Assembly (NCBI RefSeq): GCF_018446385.1
Contig: NC_056001.1
Coordinates: 107,176,436 to 107,240,435 of the forward strand
Length of the DNA stretch: 64,000 nt
Direction: 5' to 3'
From: Zingiber officinale
Lineage: Eukaryota > Streptophyta > Magnoliopsida > Zingiberales > Zingiberaceae
The notes under the pieces were generated by a model. The model did not search any database. It saw nothing but the letters and a program-made list of their open reading frames with translations, and was not told the origin of the DNA. How positions within the stretch are numbered: the first letter of the stretch is position 1; each line of letters starts with the position of its first letter. The position numbers and the translations under genes were made by a program. This document shows, in pieces, positions 1 to 11,374 of the stretch.

Positions 1-754
1 TAAACATGAACGTATTTAAAAAATATAATTCATGTTAAAAAAATCACTGCTCTTAATATAGTAGGTCAAATTGATATTTTAGGACATGAGTATAATTAGG
101 AGAGCTAAACAAAAACATAGTATCTGATTTCATTGTATTTTGAGTTCTCTAGGTCCATCAATTAATTTTGATCAAAATGGACGGATGAATTTAGAAAACT
201 CGAAATGATATGAAATAAGATATTATGTGTTTGTTAGTTTTTCTAATTATATACATACTCTCAAATATTAATTTCATCAAATATATTGGAAGTAATAATT
301 TTTTAACAATCAATTTTTAAAAAAAAAAGAATAATAAGACTGTTATAATTGTTGTAGTCGACTAGGAATAGTAATAAGGTAAAAATAAAATTAGATAGGT
401 AATGTAATTTAATAATTTTAAAATTAGCATATATTTAATTTTTTTTTACATAATTTGATAAAAAGTTGAATAATTTTTGCCCACAGAATTAAAAAAACTT
501 TTTATTGACTAGAAATGTTATATCATCCTAAAGTCAATGGATCAATTTTGAAACTTATGTCATGATCTAAGATTGCAACACGAAATATAAGTTGCCAAGT
601 CCATTTAAATTAAAACATAAGGGGGGTAGTTTGATGATTGTAAATTTCTGGGAGGCATTTCAAAAAAAGTCCGAAAAATTTAGTAAAGGGCAAATACTTT
701 TTTATTATATTATTGTTATATGAGAAAAATCATTAAAAGCAATAAAAATAATCA
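1..754. promoter_or_regulatory. Upstream region of the WRKY gene
   Basis: AT-rich sequence with no credible ORF. It holds three W-box-like cores, the known WRKY target TTGAC(C/T): GGTCAA at 64-69 (reverse), TTGACT at 505-510 and AGTCAA at 532-537 (reverse). The last two lie about 300 bp before the ATG. Auto- or cross-regulation by WRKY factors is common in this family, but here it is inferred from motif presence only, and such 6-mers occur often by chance in AT-rich DNA. Confidence 0.35.
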
Positions 755-784
755 CATATATATATATATATATATATAAATAAG
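755..784 (+). promoter_or_regulatory. (AT)n tract containing the WRKY TATA box
   Basis: A run of TA dinucleotides ends in TATATAAATAAGG at about 771-784, roughly 50 bp before the ATG at 834. This implies transcription start near 800-812 and a 5' UTR of only about 25-35 nt. Length change in this microsatellite would directly alter the core promoter. The element is called from position and motif. Confidence 0.55.
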
Positions 785-833
785 GCCACAGCTTCACCCG
801 TCTCTGCGGATCCATCCAGGAGCTCAGATCTCC

Positions 834-2145
834 ATGTCTGGCGATCAAGATCACCGGCCGGAGCACTACAACTTCATTTTCCACGATGAACCCTTTCCGT
901 TCATCGACCACAAGCCGTCATCCGGAGCTCCCGGTGGCGGTGCTTATTATGAGTACCACGATGCGCCGCAGCTGGCAGCAGCACCGTCGACGACGACGTC
1001 GTTCTTGAGCATCACCGACTTGTTACGGAGCTCGATGGTCGACTACATGGCGGCGGCGGCTTCTAGTGATTTTGGCTTATCATCATCCTCTTGGGAGCCG
1101 CCAGCGGCAGGGGGGACTGTTGGTTCTGATCTGATGTTGGATGTAAACACCTTGAGTGCAGCTGGTAATATTCCTCCTCCTCCTCCGACGACGACGCTGG
1201 GCTGCGGTGGCGGAGCTTCGACTCCGCTAACGCCTAACTCATCTACTTCTTCTTCGTCCACTGAGGCCGGCGCCGGCGAGGAGGAGCACTTGAAGCCGGA
1301 TCAAGAGGAGGTGAAGCAACAGCCAGAGGAGGTGGATACAGATCAGGGCGATATGTCTAAGAAATTGTGAGTCACGTTAATTATTTCTCTCTATAATTTC
1401 TCCCTTAATTTGCTTCAAGTGAATCAGTTTTTTCTTGAAATTACAATTCCTATAGCTATTTATTTGGATCCAAATTAAATAGATTGAATTAATTGCATTC
1501 ATCGATAATAATTCTTTTAACAATGTTAATTAATCTTCGTTATGTGAAATTTAGGGACAAGCCCAAGAAGAAAGGCGAGAAGCGAGCAAGAGATCCAAGT
1601 TTTGCCTTCGTTACCCAGAGCGAAGTTGATCATTTGGAAGACGGCTACCGTTGGAGGAAGTATGGTCAGAAAGCAGTGAAGAACAGCCCTTACCCAAGGT
1701 CGATCGTCAATTATGTCTGTGTAAATTGTAATTAATTAATAATTAAAAATCTTTCTAATTAATTCAATTGTTTTAATTTAATTTCAGGAGCTACTACCGT
1801 TGCACAACGCAGAAGTGCCCCGTAAAGAAGAGGGTGGAGAGGTGCTACCAGAATCCATCAATCGTGATAACAACCTACGAAGGCAGACACACTCATAACT
1901 GCCCCACCGCGCTGAGGGGGAGCGGGCACTTCTTGCCGTCGCCGCTGCCGCCGCTGCCGCCTTCTCAGGTGATGCCGGCGAGCTTTTGCCATGACCTGAT
2001 GATGCAACAAGTACTGCAACGGTTGGACGACGACGATGACAAATTTAGCCAGAGAGGGGGTTTAAACCCTAGCGCGCTTCTGCAAAATTTGCCACCTTCT
2101 CTACAGCGCCTGCCATTTCATGACTTTGGTTTCTTCCATGGTTGA
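834..2145 (+). CDS. WRKY transcription factor, subgroup IIc (three exons)
   Basis: Sequence-specific nuclear regulator that binds W-boxes. The relatives it resembles (WRKY28/71/8/57 type) act in defence, stress and development. Exons are 834-1366, 1555-1698 and 1788-2145, giving 344 residues. Donor GTGAGT follows 1366; acceptors TTTAG (1554) and TTTCAG (1787) restore frame at both joints. The second intron lies in the codon for Arg226 just after KNSPYP, the position conserved in WRKY domains. The WRKY core is WRKYGQK at 211-217 and the zinc finger is C231-X4-C236-X23-H260-X-H262, the IIc spacing. N-terminal motifs also fit this clade: a [13 protein letters not shown] segment near 59-71, TPNSS plus a Ser run at 133-142, then an acidic stretch and a basic KPKKKGEK segment at 180-187 that may be a nuclear signal. 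The ATG at 834 is the first in frame after the TATA box. No break is seen, so the gene looks functional. The exact orthologue is not assigned. Confidence 0.93.
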
Positions 2146-2690
2146 CGGCGCCGGCCAACTACCGTCTACTTCGACGTTCCTTACTATACGCGTACATGCA
2201 TGACTCAAGTGTATTCATATTTGAGAATTAAAACATTTTCCATCATTCCATTATGTAAAGGATAGGAGAATATTGTATGTTGATTATGGTCATCGGCACA
2301 ATCTGTTTTTTAAATTATGTGAAAAGAGATAAATCATATGTTAATTTATATATCATCAAGTGGATAGAATATAGGAAATACTTCTTTCCTCGAAAACATG
2401 CGTCCACCGAGAATTGCCCATGGAGAATAAGATTATTTTGTTTAAATATCATTAGTTAATTTACATAGCACTTAGGGTTAAATTTACTTAGTGATGTGGT
2501 AGAATTCCGAAATCCCCATGCCCCGTGTAATCAATAGTCGTGCCTAGTTGTCAGTCAAAATTAAGGTAGGTCAAACTTGACCTAGAGGGAATAAGACTCA
2601 ATAGATAAAGAGTTTCATTGAACCTAATCAGCACACTCATTTCAAGGAATAAAATTTGCTCAAAGACAAAATAGCTACTAAGACTTACCT
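2146..2690 (+). other. WRKY 3' UTR and AT-rich flank
   Basis: Follows the WRKY stop codon. AT-rich, with several weak polyadenylation-like signals (for example AATAAGATT near 2425). A 60-codon ORF at 2277-2459 has no recognisable content and I treat it as chance. Nothing else seen. Confidence 0.4.
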
Positions 2691-3240
2691 TCAGTTGCTA
2701 ACATCATTCTTGTCTAAACATCGGAACCCAACATCCTCTCTACCTCATCATCGGATCATGACATCGTCTATGTCTCAGTCTCAAATCCCAATATCTTCCA
2801 TACCTTGACCGAGATTCAGACATTACTTATGCCTCAATCTCAGTTGCTAACATCACCCCTGCCGCAACCTCAGTAGCTAATATTATTCATGTCTCAACCT
2901 TAGATCCTGACATCATTTATGCCTCAGTTTCAATTGCTAACATTTCCCCTGTCTTGGTTTGAATCGCCAACATCATTCATGTTTTAGTCTCAGATCCCAA
3001 TATTCTCCCTCGGCTTTAGCTGCTAATATCTCCCACGCCTCGGTCTTAGTCGTCAACATCGTCCACACCTCAATATTAGATCCCAACATCGCACTTAGTT
3101 AGGCCTCAGTCATCGATATCGTCCCTACTTCAGTCTCAGCCACCGACTCCGTTCAAGACTCGGCCTTAGATCTCGGCATCCTCATTGTCTTGACTTCAGC
3201 TGTCGACTTCATCTATCCTAAAGACCACTCAACATCGACC
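2690..3240 (-). repeat. Degenerate tandem array, unit about 30 bp
   Basis: About 16 imperfect units of roughly 30 bp, seen on the plus strand as variants of CCTCAGTCTCAGNTGCTAAC followed by ATC and a short variable stretch. On the minus strand many units read as a ten-residue repeat close to MLATETEAxM, now broken by stops and small indels. The unit length is a multiple of three and the consensus is open on the minus strand. I infer an old coding repeat, perhaps from a transposon polyprotein. No full protein survives and I do not recognise the family. Confidence 0.55.
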
Positions 3241-3453
3241 TCATTTTCTCATCCACGGATCAGACCCACATCCTAGATTGGCCCACTAACAACAACTATG
3301 AATATTCCAAAACACATGCATGACACTAGGTGAATGAAGAAATGATTAATCGATTATGTGGTTGTTAGATCCGGTCTCCTAGATGCCCTCCTTCAAACGT
3401 GTGGCATTTAGTGGAAGGATAGACAACTAAAGATTGTCAGATTTGGTCCCCTC

Positions 3454-4145
3454 TGTTGGTATAATCGACCTCTAAGGTTTTAATATCCGATAAATATGTT
3501 TAAATGAGCTTGATCAAGGGAAGTTCTAGTCACGGCTAGGAAGGGTGAGAAGTCAATTGAGTGACTAGTCCTAACTGCGGTTAGGCAAGGGAAGTCCTAG
3601 TTGCGGCTAGGTAAGATAAATCTCGGTAGATCGTGGAATCCAGGTGGATTCAATAGGTCTAGAGGACCCAATATTGAATCTCTGGTGGGCCGATTCAATG
3701 CTGAGTCTTGGTGAGTGAAGCCAAGTGGAGAAAATCCTAGAGGGAGGTAACTTTAGGTTCTGGTGAGTGAAGCCATATGGAAAAAATTCTAGGGGGAGGT
3801 AACCTTAGGTAATGGAGAGTCTTGGAGGAGTGAACTCCAAGCAAGGTTAAGAGGTTGACCGGACTAGCGGATCTTGGTAAATCTAAGTTTAGTTTTACCA
3901 TAGTGTTTTGTATTACTATTATTGTTGTTGGCTAATGTAATATTACAAGAAAAGTCTTAGTGGATCAGTGATCAGACAATGAGCAAAGAAAATCCAAACA
4001 GGTCTGGAGGACCATGTTTGATAGGTAGGTTGAGTTAAGAAACTAGAAGGAGCGATAGTGAGGTCATGTTTCGAAAAGGAACAAACCTTAGATTATTGAT
4101 CCAACTAAAGAAACCGAGAAGGTTTCCAAGTTAAGATCAAGACAG
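3454..4145 (+). mobile_element. 5' half of a Sirevirus-type LTR (relic)
   Basis: Begins TGTTGGTATAATCGACCTCT, almost identical to the start of the solo LTR at 16111 (TGTTGGTACAATCGACCTCT). It continues with the same type of internal repeat (variants of GGTGAGTGAAGCCA). The right limit is approximate. The matching 3' half appears at about 6310-7240, so I infer that later insertions (4150-6305) split one solo LTR. Confidence 0.5.
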
Positions 4146-4149
4146 TGTT

Positions 4150-4596
4150 ACTGTCTGATTCTGTTCGAGAGTCGAGGCGATGGACGTTGGGAGGATGTGC
4201 TGCTCTTGTTGACCGTGCGTGGACTCTAAATAGGGTGAACCTGCAACCATAACAATGTCAGTGCCGAGCCAGGGAGGGGTTCCCCGACGATGACCCTCCG
4301 ACGCTCAAGTCAGTCACCGGCGATGTGGGAGCAGAGAAAGAAGAAAATCGAAAGAAACAGAGTAACAATAGCTACAGTAATCTTCGCATACCTCCGTCAA
4401 AGCTTGGGGCTCCTTATATAAGGCTACAGAAGCACGCACGCACGCTTCTCGAAACTTCCCTTGAAAAGACATGTCAGGAAAGTGCCCCTGACACTATACC
4501 TCAATGACCTGAGTATATCTTTGATATGACAGTGGAAGCTTCCACCGTACGATCCTTTACCTGACCATGCCGTCTGTCGATGGCACGAGTTCCCAC
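4150..4596 (-). mobile_element. Diverged LTR relic of a Tat-type Ty3/gypsy element
   Basis: Shares order and patches of sequence with the Tat LTR at 25248: a segment around GGGGTTCCC, then GACCCTCCGACGCTCAAGTC, the TATATA motif in a CTCCTTATATAAGGC context, then TGTCAG and CCTGAC motifs. It stops where the family-Z LTR starts at 4597. Orientation is taken from the full element, whose coding strand is minus. A 60-codon plus-strand ORF here is fortuitous. Confidence 0.5.
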
Positions 4597-6305
4597 TGTT
4601 GGGATGTATACTATAAGTCTAGCTTTTGTATGAACATCTGTTTTGAAATATTTTGAAATGAGAATTACTTTGGTCAAATGTCTGCATTTTATATTTATAT
4701 ATATGTCAATGCAGTTGTCTATTTAATTTATATTGTAGATAACATGGTGTGTGGTGCCACACAGAAGATCATGTTATCGGTTCCTTATAAATTATAAATA
4801 GTAGCTCACAACCAAGATAGATTGGGACAAACCATTGGAACGATTGTAGTGTAATTTGGTATTAGTCTATCTTGACTATAAAATTACACTAATACACTAT
4901 GTGTGTATTGAGCAGGACCATTTGAGGTTGTTCGATTTATACTGACTACATAAAAGAACAAAACCTCTGTTATTATGGATGTGCGTCCTCTTAATCCCTA
5001 TACAATAACAAGCATGTATACTCAGTATTTATTTCTTTAACTTATCAATGGGTGAGATTTATTTGTTAAATCAATAGACCTGATGAGTTGGTAAATATTA
5101 CTATTTATATGGTGTGTTGTTAATTATAGAACGAAGCTGTGTCCTAATTATTTATGTTGATGATGTCCCCTTGAGGAGCTCATAAGGATTATCATGTAAA
5201 CCTTGCAGGTGGACTTAATCTGGCATGATAATAAAGTTGAGTGGTACTACTTTTGGAATCAGATGTTAATTAATTGAGTTGTCAGTAACTCATTTAATTA
5301 ACGGACATACTATATCTTAAACACGGGGAGATTAACGCACTCATGATAAGAAGAAGCTCATATTATAATATGGGATTGGTACGGTAGTTCAATAAAAATC
5401 CTTTAGTGGTATGAGTTATTATTGATAGACTTGGGTTGGGTGTTCGAGCTGAACACAGGAAGCCCAAGCTCATAAGGAGGCCTAAACCAATTCCTCTTCT
5501 AGGTCCCTGTTGTAGCTTCTATATAAAACCTTGCATCCACCCATCCATAACTTGGTTTGGTTTAACTTGATTTTGGTTTGGTTTTCTCCTTCCTCCTAGG
5601 GTCGGCGACAAGGTTATAGAAAGGGAGATTTTTTCTAAACAGAATTCTGTTATTTTTATTTCTTTGTAATTGACGGCAAAGGTTATAAAAGGAGTAGGTG
5701 GTGCCCCCTAAAACCTAATTTCCCACAATTCTCTTCTCTCCTCCTAGGGCCGGTGGCACACATCCTTCCCCTTGTGGCTGGTGCCCCTCATCTCCTCCCT
5801 TCTTGTGGCCGGCGCCCCTCCCCCATTCCTTCTTGCTTAGGGCCGACACCCTACTCCCTTGGTTGGCGGCGGCTTGAAGAAGAGGAAGAAGAGGAAGAGA
5901 AGGAAGAAGATTAGAAGGTGCTCCATCCTAGAGCCTCCTTTTGTAGTCAGCGGTTTGGAAACCGAGAAGAGAAGGAGGGTGGTGTTGTCTTGGTAGATCG
6001 TCACCTACACGACGTCCAAGAAGAGGAGAGGAATATGGCAGAAGATCAAGAGGTCTTTAGCTACAAAGAAAAGGTACAACTAGTTCTTAATTTCGCTACG
6101 TAATTAATCGAGTTTTCTTTGTATCGATTTTGAATACCAACACAAGAGGCCAATGATCTTGTACTTCGATCAAGGTGTGCTTTGATCCGTCAAGAACTTA
6201 CTTGATTGATCAAACACATGTTTAATCGAACATGCGGGTTGCTAGGAATAGTTCTGTACTTGTACAATTTTTGTACAAGGAAATTTAAACAGAACGGAAT
6301 TCCAG
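4597..6305 (+). mobile_element. Family-Z LTR, copy 1 (diverged)
   Basis: Starts TGTTGGGATGTATACTATAA, like the other family-Z copies at 24074, 40652 and 60752 (reverse). Shared landmarks follow in order: a block around GATAACATGGTGTGTGGTG, one around CTCACGACCAAGAT, the ATTGAGCAGGACCATTTGAG block, then GAGGAGCTCATAAGGATT, and a GGCCGGC-rich part. The 3' end near TACAATTTTTGTACAAGG resembles the end of the complete copy, but the terminal CCAACA is not visible, so the end is approximate. No coding region. ORFs at 5918-6103 and elsewhere carry no known domain. Confidence 0.6.
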
Positions 6306-6309
6306 CGCC

Positions 6310-7240
6310 TTCAAGTGGTTTACATTTGGTTTACAGGGAATTGTTTAACTCTGTTTTGCAGGGAACGACTTGATCGATAGACCGAACACAGGGATCAATC
6401 AACCGAACAAGGCTAACTTAGACTAGAGACTAGTCAGATCAAAGCAGAGCAGAGTCCGATCAAAACTTGATCGGTTGATTGAACCAGATAATCGGTCGAC
6501 CGGACCTTGATGATGTGGCAGAGATCATACCAAGCCGAAGCCAAGAAAGAAACCTTGCTGATCGGTCGACTGAACTAGTGGATCGGTTGACTGAACGATC
6601 ATTTCATTAAAGTAGCATTAAGTGTGAATCTCGGCGAACAGGGAAATTCATTGTTCGGTTGATCGAATAATGTGATCGGTCGACCGAACCATTAAAGATC
6701 ATAAATGCTTGAAGATCGAATCTTAGTGGAAAAGGAAGGGAGCGTGTTCAGTCAATCGAACCCGAGGATCAGTCGACCTAATGATAACAATGCTTATAAA
6801 AGAAGAGCTCGAGATCCAAAACTGATAAGAAGTTTCTAGTTCACCTCTATGCTAAATCCTTGTTCGTGCAACTGTTCTGCAACACTTCTTCAAGCAAGCT
6901 ACTACTCCGATAAAGTGTCGACAATATGCAACGCTTCTTAATTGTTCAATATATTTTTATTAGCTTGCATTGTACTTATTTACTAGTAAGATAGTAGGCT
7001 ATTACTATCTTATATATTTCATTGTACTAATTGCTTCTTTTCAGAGATTTAAGAAAGAAGAATTATAGTGGATTGCCCAACAGTGTGATCAAGAGATCGC
7101 GGGTCTTGGAGTAGGAGTCAACCAGACTCCGAACCAAGTAACGTAACCGAAATGAGTCCTTTATTTCCCGCTACACTGCTCTTATCTTAACGGTTCAGAA
7201 GAAAAGTATAGGAGCGATATTCACTCTCTCTCTCTATCGC
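6310..7240 (+). mobile_element. 3' half of a Sirevirus-type LTR (relic)
   Basis: Contains repeated CGGTCGACCG-type palindromes (about 6490-6700), a TATA-like TTATAAAAGAAG near 6793, then the block AGTGGATTGCCCAA...GGAGTAGGAGTCAACCAGAC that recurs in the solo LTR at 17249-17320, and an ATTCACTCTCTC-type end. CG-rich palindromes ahead of the TATA box are typical of Sirevirus LTRs. Probably the other half of the LTR begun at 3454. Confidence 0.5.
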
Positions 7241-7966
7241 ACTCTCTTTAGCTACATCAAACTCTCATACTATCTTCTTCTTCCATCCTTCGTTAGTTTC
7301 ATAGCTCACACAAACCCTAAATTAAATGTCGGAGTGACTTGTCAGAATATCTTTCCCGTGCCATTCTAATTCTATGTTGAAGTGCATTTCAGGTCCTCAT
7401 CATTCTTTTCACTGATATCTTCTAAAGAGCGTACATGTCAATCCATTCATTGACTAATGACCATCTTCGATATTCGGCCGGAACACTTAGAAATGATTGT
7501 CTTGAGATTTATATTAATTAAGTACAGACTGCGGGACTAATTTATCAACAAATCCGAAGCTATATAGAAGCCTTAGAGCTACTCTAGATTCTCTTAAATT
7601 AACAATGGCACATCGATTGAAATAATCAAATTTTCTGTAGCAATCAATTATTTGTATCCTTATTTTCTGCCAAACACGCATTAATTAAAGGCTTGTAAGT
7701 CGCTGAAACAATGTCTTCGATCTCCATTTTTTTTTTTTGTCGACTGCACAACAATAAAGAGCATGAATCGAATATGGATTTTTTGTGTGCGAAGAAAAGA
7801 AACTAATTCGGGACTGTGATGCAAAACCTATTACGGGCGGAGAGTAACGTCGCGACAACTCGCGCCTGTGACCGGTCTCGAAACTATCGGTGGTGGTCTT
7901 AACACTTAGTCGTCAGTTCCTCGGTCGACGGCGAGGTTGAATTTTGAAATAGGAGCGAAAGAAATA
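7241..7966. other. Unannotated spacer
   Basis: AT-rich, with no recognisable coding sequence, terminal repeats or RNA gene. A short poly-T run lies near 7728-7737 and a C/T-rich stretch near 7220-7270. Nothing further supportable. Confidence 0.3.
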
Positions 7967-8212
7967 TCAATTCCTCGCCACACTAACGACAGCATCGCAG
8001 CCGTCGAGGCGTCGAGTCTCGCCGGGGAAGACGACGGCGTCGATTTGCTTGGGCCGAATACGGCCTGAGATTTCCGGGCCTATCGTCAGACCACCACCCC
8101 ACGGGCCAGTGAGAAGATTGGAAATGTGCGGCCGCAAGAAGAGTAGGGCCTTATCCGAATCCGATACGGCGACACCGAAATAATATTGTGACTTCATTTT
8201 ATTCTCAGCCAC
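7967..8212 (-). CDS. Short unidentified ORF in a GC-rich island (81 codons)
   Basis: An open frame of 81 codons on the minus strand, ATG to stop, in a block much richer in G+C than its surroundings. The predicted protein is soluble, with an early YYFGVAVSDSD stretch, a GPWGGGL segment and a basic/acidic C-terminal half. I recognise no domain, signal peptide or membrane segment. It could be a small gene, a terminal exon, or a fragment of a captured gene. The abrupt base-composition change is the main reason to keep it. Confidence 0.25.
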   Translation of the reverse strand: MAENKMKSQYYFGVAVSDSDKALLFLRPHISNLLTGPWGGGLTIGPEISGRIRPKQIDAVVFPGETRRLDGCDAVVSVARN

Positions 8213-8800
8213 ATCCGTGTGAAAGACGGGAAAAAAAAATAATACAGATCTGGTGTATTTATGGAAAGGACCCGGATATATATCTAGAAAATACTTACTT
8301 ATAGATACATAAAATAATAGGACTCAAAAAAATAAAATTATAATCATAAATTTATATGTCTATTCTGAATATTTTATATCATCTTTTATTTATATATATA
8401 GATATATATATATATACTATGCGTATGTACATGACCATGAATTTATCCAATATCTTATATATAAAAGAAATTAGTAAAAAAGGATTATTTTATATGTCAA
8501 AAACATAGTAAAAAAGGATTATTTAACAATGCACATAGTAAAAGAGGATTATTTAATAATGCAAATGAACATGATTCATTTCTATCATTGTCAGATAATA
8601 AAAAAACTATTAAAATGATTTAAAATACTAGTTGATTGGAGTTTATAGCTAACATCACCTGATAACTAAAATTATTCAAAATATATATTATTAATATAAA
8701 TAAATAAATATACATACACATAAATAATAGTTCTAAGATTTTAACATTGATAAAATACTATATCTTTTGACTTCTATATCTTTATTAATATGTTGAAGTG
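8213..8800. repeat. AT-rich spacer with a microsatellite and short tandem repeat
   Basis: Holds an (AT)n tract at about 8391-8416. At about 8470-8560 a unit of about 38 bp is repeated about three times around the core TAGTAAAAAAGGATTATTT. No coding potential. Confidence 0.45.
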
Positions 8801-9070
8801 ATGTTAATTTTCATATTACAGTACCACAGTGATGTTGGATTTTCAGACAGATACTATGTGCTGATTTCCAAAAACTAGTGCTAATGTGGTATTGGTTTAT
8901 GCCAATGTGCCCATTTTTGAAAATTAGTACACGTGGTGTTGATTTTTACAAATCAACACTATATTGAAAGTAGCACCAATATGTTTGAAAACTAGCACTA
9001 TCATGTTTAGAATAGTTTAGTCTTACTTTTAAGGTGATGTTGTTCTTCGAAATCAAGTACCAAAGTGATC
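8800..9070. repeat. Degenerate subterminal-like repeat block
   Basis: Variants of AGTACCACAGTGATGTTGGA and AGCACTA/AGTGCTAATGTGGT recur in both orientations over about 250 bp. Such arrays occur near the ends of CACTA or Mutator elements, but no terminal inverted repeat is visible, so class is left open. Confidence 0.3.
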
Positions 9071-10200
9071 TTGCAATGATTTTTAAATAGCTGATTCTTA
9101 GAAGAAATTACGATGGGTAAAAGATATACACTCAATATACCTTTGCAACACCTTGCATCATTTTGAAACACGAGTATAAAAAGGAGAGGAGAGAGATGAC
9201 CAATATAGTTTCAACAAAAATCCTAACTCACTTTCCGTGAGCTGAGAGTTAAAAAAGATACCTATATCTAGGGTTGAAATTGAGGGAAAGAGAGGAGCGG
9301 AAGAGAGGCGAAGAGAATTTAGGACTTTAGTTTTAGAGAAGAGAAGAGAGCGAAGGAAGAGAAAGAGTAAAAATAAACCCAAACAGAGGAAGAGAGGGAT
9401 TAAAAAAAATTAAATTTTGATCGTATCATGTGTCCACGTTGGATGTCAACTATGATCACTAACATACAAGTTGGACTTAGGATGAAGGATAGAAAGGCTG
9501 GACAAAATGAAAGTTGAGACTTCCTGGCCGGAGACATCCTTCGCAGTTCTGACTATTGCATTTAGCAGTAGACGAGAAACAAAGTAAACAAAAGACCAAA
9601 AGATAAATTAAATAGAACGGTAAGATCTACGGTTAGTTTGCTTTGCATTGACAAGGGAAAAGAAAAATAATTAACAAAATAACTATACGGATGAATATAA
9701 TGCAAGTCTTTCTATCTTTTTTTGACGGCGACTAACTCCAACTATAAGAAAAGACAAAATAATGGCTACTATTGTTGGAGAGGAAGAAGAATTAGGGTTA
9801 TTGTTGGTAAGCTGGAAAACAATAAATGGAAGGGAAGAAGAAGAGTTGCTGTTCTTGAGAAGGGGAAGAAGAAAAGAGAACTCTTGTTGGACAACGAAAA
9901 GAGATGATTTATGATTGGGAAGAAAAAAATGAGAAGAAAGAAGGAGAAGCAAAGGCAGAGCCAGGTTATGGCCTAACTAGGATTTAGCCTGGATGCCTGA
10001 TGTTGATGACGTTGAGGAAGAGTTGTCGGATTTGTGATGAAAGAAAGGAATAATATGTGGGAGAGGAATGTAGCCCGGGAAGAAAAGAGAGGGGGCTGTA
10101 AAATTTCTGGCTCTGTCATTGCGGAGGAGAAGAAGTTGACTTGCATGTGAGGCTGTGGGAGTGAAGCTATCATAAGCATAAGTAGAAGAGAATAAAAATT
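9071..10200. other. Purine-rich spacer
   Basis: The plus strand is strongly G/A-rich (GAGAGGAGAGAG, GGAAGAAGAAG). This creates long but low-complexity ORFs on the minus strand rich in Leu/Ser/Phe, none with a recognisable domain. A TATAAAAAGG near 9175 could be a promoter of an LTR or transposon, but no element ends are seen. Confidence 0.3.
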
Positions 10201-10900
10201 AAAGAGAGAAAAGAATATGACTAAGTATTTTGTTAAAATCGAATCGAACTAAATTAAATTAATCTAAATTGAATAAATAGATTTTTTTTTAACTAACAAA
10301 ATTGATCAAAATTTTAAATAAAATTTAAATAAATTGAATCAATAAAATATTAGTTAATTCGATTAAAAACTGAATTAACTATTTTTTTTTAATAATGATG
10401 GTATCATAGGAAATTTATCGATTAGTTAGGGATTTATAGGTTTATTTATTTAGAAATTTATCAATTTTTTTATTTTGTTTTATTCGGTTTAATAGAATAA
10501 TAGATTTTAAAAATGAAATCGAACTCAATTAATCAATATAACTAATTTATTTTAGAAAAACAAAATAAAATTTTAAAATGACTAAATTAAAATTTTTAAT
10601 CGGATCAGTTCAATCACTTCTTTCCATATAATCAAAATTTTACTCACCCCGCCCACTTAGTGATGCACGGTGCACTTTACAACTGCATCGATCCTTTCCT
10701 TTTTAATCCATTCCACTCTTATGAAAGTAAATGCATGCTCCATTCCCTTTGGATTAGCGTGTGTTATGGCCTAATGTCGATATATAACTAGAATCATTTA
10801 TTTATTGATCAATTACTTTCCATCTAAATAAATATGATTCATGATAGGTATATAATTTTATCTCATCCATGTTAACCTAGAGATAAATTAACAAGAGCAT
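10200..10900. repeat. AT-rich block with inverted GAATCGAAC-type motifs
   Basis: About 10236-10620 holds AATCGAATCGAAC near the left and ATCGGATCAGTTCAATC near the right, with many A/T runs between. It could be a degraded MITE, but neither a clean terminal inverted repeat nor a target duplication can be defined. The rest is featureless. Confidence 0.25.
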
Positions 10901-11374
10901 TGAAAATGGACAAATCATTTTTTGACCACATGATGGGTATATAATTTTACCACATGATGGGTATAATTTTACCCCCAGGGTAATAGTATAATGACACTAG
11001 ACTTGACCCAATTCAAAATTATAGGTTCGACAGTTTCTGAGATCAATCCTTAATCTTAAATGTTTAAGATAGTTACGTTTACCGTTCACCATGATTTGTC
11101 GTGGTTCAATATTATTATATTAAAAAAAAATTATAAATTCATAAAATTGTTTACATGTTGTTGCACCATTTATTATTAAGAATAATTATATAGTAAAATA
11201 AAATTATTAATTAGTTTTAAATAATTAAATAACACATGAAATTATTTATCAACAAATGATTATAAATTAACTAACAAAATCTCTTTTACTCTCCTTTTAA
11301 TTATTAAAAATAATAATATAATAAAATAAAACTATTATTAACTATTAAATAATTAATCTAAACATAGAAACATT
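10900..11374. other. AT-rich spacer with a local duplication
   Basis: At about 10918-10972 a short unit around CCACATGATGGGTATA is duplicated in tandem. No gene or element ends recognised in the remainder. Confidence 0.3.

Noticed and set aside
9158..10179. Minus-strand ORFs rich in Leu/Ser/Phe (signal-peptide-like)
   Set aside because: Produced by the purine-rich plus strand; no motif, no splice structure.
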